A stretch of 5,692 nt of DNA, taken from positions 1-5,692 of the forward strand of contig JAGAAU010000101.1 of assembly GCA_017615135.1 (NCBI GenBank), read 5' to 3'. How positions within the stretch are numbered: the first letter of the stretch is position 1; every line of letters starts with the position of its first letter. The notes under the pieces were generated by a model. That model saw only the letters and a list, made by a program, of their open reading frames with translations. It did no database searches and was not told where the DNA came from. This DNA comes from Bacteroidales bacterium (GTDB lineage: Bacteria > Bacteroidota > Bacteroidia > Bacteroidales > UBA932). The position numbers and the translations under genes were made by a program. Shown here one piece after another: positions 1 through 5,692 of the stretch.

Positions 1-17
1 GATAAGCGAATTTTTAT

Positions 18-25
18 TATTTTTG
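18..25 (+). promoter_or_regulatory. Probable -7 promoter element for the envelope operon
   Basis: The octamer TATTTTTG matches the Bacteroidota housekeeping -7 consensus TAnnTTTG at every fixed base. Transcription would start near positions 31-34, leaving an untranslated leader of about 30 nt before the ATG at 66. The matching -33 element (TTG or TTTG, about 19-21 bp upstream) would lie just outside the window, so only half of the promoter can be checked. The A/T-rich leader has no evident Shine-Dalgarno sequence, which is common in this phylum. Confidence 0.5.
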
Positions 26-65
26 CGGTATTAAGCAGAAAAATGTTTATCAATCTTTTTATACA

Positions 66-1229
66 ATGAAAAAAGTATTCATGTCTTTCGCGGCACTTGT
101 CGCCGCATTCGCAGCAGTATCTTGCGTTGATGAAGATTACGGCGGAAACGTTAATACCGACACCGCAGTTGAGGTCAAGGTGGAAGAGGAGCCTGTAGAG
201 ACTACCGGTAACGACATTATCGGTGTCGAAGCTACAGAGTCCGTTGTTATTGCAGACGAAGACGGCAATACCGTTGAAATCCCAGCCGTTGTTTCTGAAG
301 AGACTCCCGAGGCAACCGCAACGTCTGAGCCTGTTACCATTTCCACTTTTGTTCCCGGTGAGGAAATCATCCTCAAGGGTTCCGACATCAAGGTGAAGGT
401 TCCTATCTCCAAGGATTTCCCTAAGGACGATGTGTTCTCCGCCCTTACCAATCCCCACTTCATCATCAAGGTGAGCAATCCTCTCGGTGTTGCATTCCAC
501 TATGCTTCCACCGTCCACAACCCCAAGTGGCCCGACGGAACCAAAGACATTACCATCGATGCCGACATCCCTGCCATTAAGGGCGATGTGTTCGTATATG
601 TTTCCGAGAGCGGCGCAGTTGCTCCCAAGGCTGATGCCAAGAGGATCGACGCCAGCAAGGTGAACAATTTCCCTCAGGTTTTTGCCGGAAGCCCCGACGA
701 ATTGGATATCAAGGATGCCAAGGTTGAGGCTATCAGCACCGAGACCTCTTCAATCCAGAAGGCAGCTGCCGAGACTGTAGAGTTCGAGTTCTCTGCAAAA
801 TCCATCTTCCCTCTCGAGGTTAAGGGCAACGCTCCCTTCACTATCCGCAAGTCTTTCGACATCTCCGGTGTGGATCTCAGCAGCGATGAGTACAAGGATA
901 TGAAGAAGGTGGCCGCAAATGTTACCCTGAAGCATAACATTCCTTTCACCATGGAGCTCGCACTGGTAGAACCCGATCCCAGTGTAGTAACTGTTGTATG
1001 CCCTGTCATCAAGGCCGCTCCTTTCAAGAACGCCAATTCCAACGAGACTGAATTCATAGAGCAGACCGGCGACGTTTCCGCTTCCAGCCCTAAGGGCCCC
1101 GCGGCAATCGGCAATAAGATTGTGGTTGACATCACTGCCAAACTTCAGGGCAAATCACAGTTCCAGATTTCCGACGATGTTAAGGTCAGCGTCAAGGTGA
1201 ACAGCTACAAACTCACTGTAACTCTTTAA
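66..1229 (+). CDS. Acidic outer-membrane lipoprotein of unknown function
   Basis: The 387-aa product begins with a lipoprotein signal peptide: KK at 2-3, a hydrophobic core at 4-18 and a lipobox A17-V18-S19-C20, with C20 as the lipidated residue. The mature protein starts C-V-D-E-D. Acidic residues this close to the cysteine resemble the Bacteroidota lipoprotein export signal that sends lipoproteins to the cell surface. Residues 21-90 form a probably disordered, Val/Thr/Glu-rich tether with 20 acidic residues and one basic residue (K38). From about 97 to the end the pattern is beta-rich and alternating, with two weakly similar segments (about 130-150 and 283-301) that suggest two beta-sandwich modules. 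Only one other cysteine (C312) is present. I do not recognise a named domain. The start is set by the signal peptide. The gene is first in a unit with the barrel gene 5 nt downstream, so a role as surface partner of that protein is an inference. Confidence 0.85.
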   Translation: MKKVFMSFAALVAAFAAVSCVDEDYGGNVNTDTAVEVKVEEEPVETTGNDIIGVEATESVVIADEDGNTVEIPAVVSEETPEATATSEPVTISTFVPGEEIILKGSDIKVKVPISKDFPKDDVFSALTNPHFIIKVSNPLGVAFHYASTVHNPKWPDGTKDITIDADIPAIKGDVFVYVSESGAVAPKADAKRIDASKVNNFPQVFAGSPDELDIKDAKVEAISTETSSIQKAAAETVEFEFSAKSIFPLEVKGNAPFTIRKSFDISGVDLSSDEYKDMKKVAANVTLKHNIPFTMELALVEPDPSVVTVVCPVIKAAPFKNANSNETEFIEQTGDVSASSPKGPAAIGNKIVVDITAKLQGKSQFQISDDVKVSVKVNSYKLTVTL

Positions 1230-1242
1230 CAGACATGTCTGT
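1229..1242. repeat. 14-bp perfect palindrome over a start codon
   Basis: ACAGACATGTCTGT is identical to its reverse complement. It runs from the last base of the upstream stop codon through the ATG at 1235-1237 and into codon 3 of the barrel gene. In RNA it could form only a short hairpin, five base pairs closing a CAUG loop that holds most of the start codon. In DNA it could be a dimeric protein site. It may also be chance. Confidence 0.45.
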
Positions 1243-2614
1243 GAAACTTTCTAAAATGATGACAGCAGCGGCTATTTCGCTGCTGTTTTCGCTGAATTCC
1301 GGAGCCCAGCAGCTCGGCGGCGCCTACTTCCTGGATGATTTCGTATACTCTTACGAAATGAATCCGGCCATGCACGATGCCAAGACCACCAGGGTGTTCG
1401 TGGGCTTCCTGCTGAACGACATTACCATCGGTGCGCATACCAATGTGGGTTTGAGTACTTTCCTGTACCCCAAGCCCATGGACAGCAATCCGGATCAGAA
1501 GGAACTGGTCCTTTTCATGAACGAAAAGGTCAGCTACGACGAGTTCGTCGGCAAACTTCCCGCTAACGATATCCGTGTCAATCCCAATATCAATCTGAAT
1601 CTCCTTTCATTTGGTTTCAAGGCCGGAAAGAATGGTTTCTTCTCCTTTGATTCGAGGTTGAAGAGCCGTACCAAGGTGACTGTTTCTACCGATATCCTGA
1701 AGGAGGTGAAGAGTGGTCTGGAGTTCAAGGAAGGTTCTGAAATCAATATGAAGAACCTTGACATGTATACCAGGGAGTATATAGAATTGGCTGCAGATTA
1801 TTCCCATAAGGTCGGGAACGTCCGTCTGGGTATCGCTGCAAAGTTCCTTATGGGGCTTGCCGCAGCAGACGCTTCGCTCAAGAACATCGGTGTAAAGATA
1901 GGGGACGACCAGTATTTTGCAACTGGTGACATAAACGCTGCTGTTTCTACCACCATGCTTGGGTTCCCTGCAGGTCCTACCTATGACTTCAACAATATCG
2001 GCTTCGGTAAAGTCGGTTTCTCCGGCTTTGGCGGCGCAGTGGATCTGGGCGTCCATTATGAGGCTCCCTTCGGACTTATCTTAAGTGCGTCTGTGCTGGA
2101 CCTCGGTGTGATGTCCTGGAAGAATACCATCAGCGGAGAGGCTTCATTCAACAACACCCTGATTGAAGAGGTTAAGGATGCAGATGCCAACTATTACGCC
2201 AACACCCTGCTCCATCTGGACCGTAGCAAGGAAGGCGTAGCCAATATGGAAATGCTTCCTATGACCATCAATGCCGGCATACGCTACAAGATGCCTTTCT
2301 ATAAAGGACTTTCCATAGGTGTACATGGATCTTACGTTACCAAGTTGAACGCTTTCGACGCCCGCGTAGGTCTTACCCTCAGCCCCTGCCGTTGGTTCAG
2401 CATCAGCGGTAACTACGGTATCACCGATTACGGCGCAGCTTTCGGTGCTGCCATGAACCTGCGTCCCGGCCCCTTCACTTTCTTCGTTGGTATGGACGGG
2501 TTCATCTCCAAGTTCACCCCTCAGGGTATCCCCGTGAATGCGCTTAACACAGTTGCCAAGGTGGGTATCCTGGTAAGCGTTAAGACTCCTAATGAAAAAA
2601 AGAATAAGAAGTAA
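1235..2614 (+). CDS. DUF5723-like outer-membrane beta-barrel protein
   Basis: The 459-aa product has a Sec signal peptide (basic K4/K7, hydrophobic 9-20) with probable cleavage after A24, giving a Q-initiated mature N-terminus typical of Bacteroidota. The mature start, with YFLDDF (31-36) followed by NPAM (43-46), fits my memory of DUF5723 proteins. So do the NVGLSTFLYP segment (70-79), the DEFVGKL stretch (102-108) and the Gly-rich GFSGFGGAVDLGVHYE segment (261-276), which is followed by LDLGVMSWKN (288-297). Much of the chain alternates polar and hydrophobic residues in short strands with aromatic ends, as in a barrel of the PorV/FadL type. The chain ends in a lysine-rich tail (455-459) and not the usual terminal aromatic residue. 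The gene starts 5 nt after the lipoprotein stop and ends 2 nt before the membrane-protein gene. Family assignment is from pattern memory. The barrel is inferred, and no transport substrate is known. Confidence 0.8.
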   Translation: MSVKLSKMMTAAAISLLFSLNSGAQQLGGAYFLDDFVYSYEMNPAMHDAKTTRVFVGFLLNDITIGAHTNVGLSTFLYPKPMDSNPDQKELVLFMNEKVSYDEFVGKLPANDIRVNPNINLNLLSFGFKAGKNGFFSFDSRLKSRTKVTVSTDILKEVKSGLEFKEGSEINMKNLDMYTREYIELAADYSHKVGNVRLGIAAKFLMGLAAADASLKNIGVKIGDDQYFATGDINAAVSTTMLGFPAGPTYDFNNIGFGKVGFSGFGGAVDLGVHYEAPFGLILSASVLDLGVMSWKNTISGEASFNNTLIEEVKDADANYYANTLLHLDRSKEGVANMEMLPMTINAGIRYKMPFYKGLSIGVHGSYVTKLNAFDARVGLTLSPCRWFSISGNYGITDYGAAFGAAMNLRPGPFTFFVGMDGFISKFTPQGIPVNALNTVAKVGILVSVKTPNEKKNKK

Positions 2615-2616
2615 TT

Positions 2617-3207
2617 ATGGAAGGAAAGCTTAATATTATCGAGACCATCAAAGAAGGTGTCGTTATAGGAACAAAGAACATTCTTTCACTGCTGATTGTC
2701 GCAGTTCTTTACTATCTCACATGCTGGGTTCCTTATCTTAATATAGGTACCACGGTGGGCTTGTACAAGTTCATTATCAAACTCAGCCGTGGAGAGGTTG
2801 CAGATCCCCTTATCCTCTTCGAGAAGGAGAATTTCGACAACCTGGGAAACCTGATTCTGTTTTTTGGCATTTACAGCATGGGCCTGATCGTTGCCTTCTT
2901 CATGATGATCATTCCCTTCTTTGTAATGAGCATTGCCTGGAGTTTTGCGATTTATTTCCTGATTGACAGGAAAATGAAGCCGATTGAGGCCCTCGAGCTC
3001 AGTTTCAAGGTTACCGATGGAGAAAAATGGCATATTCTGGCCGTCCTCGTGCTGCTTTGCATCGCAATGACAATTGTGTCCACCGTTCTTGGAATTATTC
3101 CCGTCGTGGGTGGAGCTCTTGCTGGAATCGCTTCCTTATTCTTCTTTGCAATTGTTTTAGCCGTGGTTTCCGTGCTTTTCAAGCACTTCGATTCCAAGGC
3201 CGTGTAA
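2617..3207 (+). CDS. Small multi-pass inner-membrane protein, function unknown
   Basis: This 196-aa hydrophobic protein has an amphipathic N-terminus (1-20) and about five membrane segments, at roughly 22-40, 76-97, 98-116, 138-160 and 163-188. The first helix ends in WVPYLNIGTTVGLYKF (37-52), followed by a polar loop with SRGEVADP (57-64). A second polar loop, DRKMKPIEALELSFKVTDG (117-135), precedes W138. The order 'helix, NIG-TVGL, GE loop, Pro-rich helix pair, EALELS loop' resembles the DUF975 / glycerophosphodiester-phosphodiesterase membrane-domain group of integral proteins. No catalytic motif is visible and no signal peptide is cleaved. The ATG lies 2 nt after the upstream stop, which implies translational coupling. 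The link to the lipoprotein and barrel rests on this arrangement alone. No intrinsic terminator follows, only the tRNA-Cys control region. Confidence 0.8.
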   Translation: MEGKLNIIETIKEGVVIGTKNILSLLIVAVLYYLTCWVPYLNIGTTVGLYKFIIKLSRGEVADPLILFEKENFDNLGNLILFFGIYSMGLIVAFFMMIIPFFVMSIAWSFAIYFLIDRKMKPIEALELSFKVTDGEKWHILAVLVLLCIAMTIVSTVLGIIPVVGGALAGIASLFFFAIVLAVVSVLFKHFDSKAV

Positions 3208-3218
3208 TTTCCCTGACC

Positions 3219-3259
3219 GGGGTTGCAAATTCAGATTAATTTCATAACTTTGCAACCCC
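3219..3259. repeat. 11-bp perfect inverted repeat over the tRNA promoter
   Basis: The left arm GGGGTTGCAAA (3219-3229) and right arm TTTGCAACCCC (3249-3259) are exact reverse complements separated by 19 bp. The arms lie 30 bp apart, about three helical turns. The left arm contains the TTG of the -33 element. The right arm contains the TTTG of the -7 element and runs to the probable transcription start. It could be an operator for a dimeric regulator, a DNA structure, or an RNA stem ending the upstream operon. The last is weaker because no T-tract follows. Confidence 0.7.
3223..3252 (+). promoter_or_regulatory. Bacteroidota sigma-ABfr-type promoter of tRNA-Cys
   Basis: A TTG at 3223-3225 (-33 element) is followed after 19 bp by TAACTTTG at 3245-3252, an exact match to the TAnnTTTG -7 consensus. 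Transcription should begin at about 3258-3261, only a few bases before the tRNA 5' end at 3263, as expected for a tRNA gene. This is the only clear promoter before the oxidoreductase and DsbD genes, so it may also drive them by readthrough. Confidence 0.75.
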
Positions 3260-3262
3260 AAT

Positions 3263-3336
3263 GGTGATTTGGCCGAGTGGTTAGGCACAGGTCTGCAAAA
3301 CCTGCTACGGCAGTTCGATTCTGCCAGTCACCTCCA
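3263..3336 (+). tRNA. tRNA-Cys (anticodon GCA)
   Basis: A full cloverleaf can be folded by hand. The acceptor stem is GGTGATT (3263-3269) with AGTCACC (3326-3332), all paired and with one G-T pair. The D stem is GCC/GGC (3272-3274, 3284-3286). The anticodon stem is CAGGT/ACCTG (3288-3292, 3300-3304) around loop CTGCAAA, giving anticodon GCA at 3295-3297. The variable loop is CTAC. The T stem is GGCAG/CTGCC (3309-3313, 3321-3325) with loop TTCGATT. The discriminator base is T3333 (U73), the known identity base for cysteinyl-tRNA synthetase. CCA is encoded at 3334-3336, so the end needs no enzymatic addition. It has its own promoter and terminator. Confidence 0.97.
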
Positions 3337-3343
3337 AACTTAC

Positions 3344-3376
3344 AGGACCGGCCTTAAAAGAGCCGGTCTTTTTTTT
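3344..3376 (+). terminator. Intrinsic terminator after tRNA-Cys
   Basis: The stem GACCGGC (3346-3352) pairs with GCCGGTC (3362-3368), extended by a G-T and an A-T pair at its base. It closes a 9-nt loop and leads straight into eight T residues (3369-3376). This is a strong Rho-independent terminator that begins 7 nt after the encoded CCA. Its T-tract ends 5 nt before the ATG of the oxidoreductase gene, so it may also act as a leaky attenuator for that gene. Confidence 0.9.
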
Positions 3377-3381
3377 AAGAA

Positions 3382-4965
3382 ATGCCGAAAAAAGCGGAAA
3401 CAGCTGTAATTGCCGGTGCCGGTCCCGCGGGCCTTACTGCGGCGCTGGAACTGTTGCGCCATACCGATATCCGGCCCATAGTGCTTGAAGCCGATTCCGT
3501 GGTGGGTGGCATATCCCGCACTGTGGAATACAACGGGAACCGCATGGACATAGGCGGACACCGCTTTTTTTCAAAAAGCCAGGAGGTTCTGGACCGCTGG
3601 ATGGAGTTGATGCCCCTTCAGGGCGCTCCTGCCCAAGATGAAAAACTGCTGGGAGAAAATTTCGGACAGTTTGCCCCGGGCGGCCCGGATCCTGACAGTG
3701 AAGACCGGGTGATGCTCAGGCGCCGCAGGGTAAGCCGCATCTATTTCCTTCGGAAATTCTTCGATTATCCCATCTCCATGAAGCGCTCTACCTTCGCCAA
3801 TATGGGCTTCAGGAGAGTTTTAAAGGCTGGATGCGGCTATCTCTGGTCTTGCGTGCATAAACTTCCGGAAGACAGTCTTGAGAATTTCTACATCAACCGT
3901 TTCGGCCGCCCTCTTTATGAAATGTTCTTCGAAGCATATACAGAGAAGGTCTGGGGAGTGCATCCTTCCAGCCTGGGTGCAGACTGGGGCAGCCAGAGGG
4001 TTAAAGGTCTGTCTGTGCGCGCGGTGCTTAAGGATATGCTGGCTAAGGCTTCCGGCAGAAAGAACGGTTCGTCCCGGGTGGAGACCTCTCTGATTGAGGA
4101 ATTTATCTATCCGAAATTCGGTCCCGGGCAGCTCTGGCAGACCGTTGCCGATGAAATCCGCGCCGCCGGGGGAGAGGTCAGGCTCGACAGCGAGGTGATT
4201 GGTGTGCACTGCTCCGGCGGTAAGGTAACGGAGGTTGAGGTTCGGGCGAAAGACGGCGGAATCTGCACCGTCGGATGCGACTGGTTCCTTTCTACAATGC
4301 CCCTGAAGGACCTTGTACCCCGGATGAAGGGCGTAGAACTGCCTCCGAAGGTGCTCGAAACGGCCACAGCCCTGCCATACAGGGATTTCATTACCGTTGG
4401 CCTTTGTGTGGATAAACTTAAAATCAGGAACGAAACCGCACTTAAGACATGGGAGGGCCGCATTCCGGATACCTGGATTTACATTCAGGACAGGGATGTG
4501 AAGCTCGGGCGCCTGCAGGTCTTCAACAACTGGTCTCCTTATCTTGTTAAGGATTACCGGAACAGTGTGTGGCTCGGGCTGGAGTATTTCTGCACCGAGG
4601 GCGATGAGATGTGGACGATGAGCGATGCTGAATTCATCGCAATGGCCGAGGCCGAACTTGTAAAGACCGGGATAATAGAGGAGGGGAGCGTGAAGGATGC
4701 ATGCCGGGTTAAGATACGCAAAGCCTATCCCGCATACTTCGGCAGCTATTACGAGCTTGACTGCGTGAAGGATTTCCTGAACGGAATTCCCAATCTTTTC
4801 TGTCTCGGACGCAACGGCCAGCATCGCTACAACAATATGGATCATTCAATGCTTACGGCTATAGAATGCGTCCGGGCCATAGCTTCCGGGCATCCGGAAA
4901 ACAAGACAGCAGTGTGGAATGTAAATACTGAGGAAGAGTATCATGAAGAAAAACACAATAATTAA
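3382..4965 (+). CDS. FAD-dependent oxidoreductase, UDP-galactopyranose-mutase-like
   Basis: The 527-aa protein opens with a Rossmann FAD fold: strand VIA, dinucleotide motif GAGPAG (12-17), ribose-binding E36 at the end of strand 2, and VVGGISRT (40-47). These are hallmarks of the amine oxidase / protoporphyrinogen oxidase / UDP-galactopyranose mutase superfamily. Further conserved blocks are GGHRFF (58-63), [19 protein letters not shown] (114-132), [12 protein letters not shown] (172-183), YTEKVWGV (186-193) and [12 protein letters not shown] (201-212). The C-terminal FAD-contacting block [18 protein letters not shown] is at 476-493. This subgroup is typically found near glycosyltransferases and polysaccharide genes, but its reaction is not established. 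Mutase activity is not implied. It has no signal peptide and is presumably cytoplasmic. An in-frame TAA at 3376-3378 and the early GAGPAG motif force the start at 3382. The 3' end overlaps the DsbD gene by 23 nt, indicating coupled translation. It is full length with no frameshift. Confidence 0.88.
   Translation: MPKKAETAVIAGAGPAGLTAALELLRHTDIRPIVLEADSVVGGISRTVEYNGNRMDIGGHRFFSKSQEVLDRWMELMPLQGAPAQDEKLLGENFGQFAPGGPDPDSEDRVMLRRRRVSRIYFLRKFFDYPISMKRSTFANMGFRRVLKAGCGYLWSCVHKLPEDSLENFYINRFGRPLYEMFFEAYTEKVWGVHPSSLGADWGSQRVKGLSVRAVLKDMLAKASGRKNGSSRVETSLIEEFIYPKFGPGQLWQTVADEIRAAGGEVRLDSEVIGVHCSGGKVTEVEVRAKDGGICTVGCDWFLSTMPLKDLVPRMKGVELPPKVLETATALPYRDFITVGLCVDKLKIRNETALKTWEGRIPDTWIYIQDRDVKLGRLQVFNNWSPYLVKDYRNSVWLGLEYFCTEGDEMWTMSDAEFIAMAEAELVKTGIIEEGSVKDACRVKIRKAYPAYFGSYYELDCVKDFLNGIPNLFCLGRNGQHRYNNMDHSMLTAIECVRAIASGHPENKTAVWNVNTEEEYHEEKHNN
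4931..4936 (+). promoter_or_regulatory. Possible ribosome binding site for the DsbD gene
   Basis: AGGAAG sits 6 nt before the ATG at 4943, inside the last codons of the oxidoreductase gene. It is the most Shine-Dalgarno-like start in the window and supports choosing 4943. Ribosomes finishing the upstream gene could reinitiate here. The purine run also encodes Glu codons of the upstream protein, so the match may be partly incidental. Confidence 0.4.
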
Positions 4966-5692
4966 AACCTGCCTGTACCTGTGTGCGGTGCTGTGTCTGG
5001 TATTTGCTCCGGTTTTGGGGCTCAGGGCCCAGGCCCCCGACAATGCCATCAGCTGGAAGGCCGAACTGCGCCCGCTGGAAGATTCTTCCCTGTATGAACT
5101 GGTGCTCAGCGGCCGCGTCGTCACAGGCTGGCATACCTATTCCTGCACTTCGCCGGTGAGTCCGTTAGAGCTTACTCTGACCGCTCTGGAGGGATGCTCG
5201 GCCGAAGGGGAGCTGTACGACATTACCGTTCCGGCGGAAGAAGACGGTCTGCCGGTGTTCTACGGGAAATTCAGCGTGGGGCAGAAAATCAGGGTAGAAA
5301 AGGAAAAAGCCCTTGTTGCAGGGCATATCACATGGATGGCCTGCGATGAATTTTACTGCACTTCAGTTACCGATACCGAATTCTCGGTAACAGCCGGGGG
5401 AGCCGGTGCCGGCCGGAAGGCGGCAGCCGAATCGGACCGTCAGTCCTCTTCCTTGTGGGCGCTGATTCTGGAGGCCATACTCTGGGGCCTTGCGATGCTG
5501 CTGACTCCCTGCGTGTTCCCCATGGTGCCGATGACCGTGTCGTTTTTCCTGAAAGGCTCAGGTTCTGCGTCTGTCGGCCGTTTCAAGGCCTCCATGTACG
5601 GGCTTTTCATCGTGCTGCTGTATACCGTTCCCATCAGTGTGATAATACTGTTGACCTGGCTCTTCGGCGGGGATGCGGTAACTGCCGATATC
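4943..5692 (+). CDS. dsbD: DsbD-type thiol:disulfide interchange protein (3' end missing)
   Basis: The frame is open for 250 codons to the window edge. Residues 1-29 form a Sec signal peptide (KKN, then a hydrophobic core) ending near A29/Q30. Residues 33-150 fit the periplasmic DsbD N-terminal immunoglobulin-like domain, with W131-M-A-C134 and C139 as the probable redox cysteine pair. A polar linker (150-170) leads to the membrane domain. Helix 1 carries [15 protein letters not shown] (188-202), the signature of DsbD/CcdA proteins, with C190 matching the first membrane cysteine. A second helix spans about 217-241. The known family role is to carry electrons from cytoplasmic thioredoxin across the inner membrane to periplasmic disulfide and cytochrome c maturation partners. 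The second membrane cysteine and any C-terminal thioredoxin domain lie beyond the window. The start overlaps the oxidoreductase gene by 23 nt, so the two are probably co-translated. Extra cysteines C68 and C85 occur in the N-domain. Confidence 0.88.
   Translation, partial: MKKNTIIKTCLYLCAVLCLVFAPVLGLRAQAPDNAISWKAELRPLEDSSLYELVLSGRVVTGWHTYSCTSPVSPLELTLTALEGCSAEGELYDITVPAEEDGLPVFYGKFSVGQKIRVEKEKALVAGHITWMACDEFYCTSVTDTEFSVTAGGAGAGRKAAAESDRQSSSLWALILEAILWGLAMLLTPCVFPMVPMTVSFFLKGSGSASVGRFKASMYGLFIVLLYTVPISVIILLTWLFGGDAVTADI

Noticed and set aside
137..1141. Two - strand open frames (113 and 155 codons) opposite the lipoprotein gene
   Set aside because: Low-complexity Ser/Thr/Val-rich translations mirror the Glu/Val/Thr codons of the real gene. 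No promoter or start signal supports them.
3027..3239. A 70-codon + strand frame overlapping the end of the membrane-protein gene
   Set aside because: It is out of frame with a well-supported membrane protein, rich in Arg/Trp/Cys with no recognisable domain, and its end runs through the tRNA promoter region.
3208..3260. The inverted repeat as a classical terminator for the envelope operon
   Set aside because: The stem is long enough, but the loop is 19 nt and the bases after it are AATGG with no T-tract, so intrinsic termination is unlikely.
3263..3381. tRNA-Cys as an attachment site for an integrated element
   Set aside because: No integrase gene, no repeat of the tRNA 3' end and no mobile-element gene is present in the window.
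3563..3579. GCTTTTT/AAAAAGC hairpin with a 7-T run, considered as an internal terminator or slippage site
   Set aside because: The bases encode the conserved RFFSKS segment after GGH in the oxidoreductase. The frame continues intact to a normal C-terminus, so codon constraint explains it.
3820..4845. A 341-codon open frame on the - strand inside the oxidoreductase gene
   Set aside because: It lies wholly opposite a gene with clear FAD-family motifs. Its translation shows no coherent domain, signal peptide or start context, and is best explained by codon bias of the + strand gene.

Overview
The window looks like chromosomal DNA from a Bacteroidota bacterium, most likely a Bacteroidales gut or rumen type. 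The support is as follows. Two sites match the Bacteroidota -7 promoter motif TAnnTTTG (18-25 and 3245-3252). The lipoprotein has an acidic stretch directly after the lipidated cysteine. There is a DUF5723-type outer-membrane protein, a family I associate with Bacteroidales. Three of the five start codons have no clear Shine-Dalgarno sequence. The genus cannot be fixed from the sequence alone. Every gene is on the + strand.

Left half (1-3207): a tight three-gene unit behind a probable promoter. It encodes an acidic outer-membrane lipoprotein (66-1229), a DUF5723-like beta-barrel protein (1235-2614) and a small multi-pass inner-membrane protein (2617-3207). The gaps are only 5 and 2 nt, so co-transcription and translational coupling are likely. 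The products are predicted to sit at the surface or outer membrane, in the outer membrane, and in the inner membrane. That layout could be one envelope-spanning system, but its function is unknown.

Middle (3208-3381): a tRNA-Cys(GCA) gene with encoded CCA, its own textbook promoter and a strong intrinsic terminator. An exact 11-bp inverted repeat overlaps both the -33 and -7 promoter elements. The terminator's T-tract ends only 5 nt before the next start codon.

Right half (3382-5692): a complete FAD-dependent oxidoreductase of the amine oxidase / UDP-galactopyranose-mutase-like superfamily (3382-4965). It overlaps by 23 nt the start of a DsbD-type thiol:disulfide interchange protein (4943 to the window edge, cut off after 250 codons). 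No promoter is visible between the tRNA and the oxidoreductase, so the pair may depend on readthrough from the tRNA-Cys transcript.

No CRISPR array, insertion sequence, prophage or rRNA is visible. Most genes belong to known families. The least explained parts are the envelope operon and the control region around tRNA-Cys.
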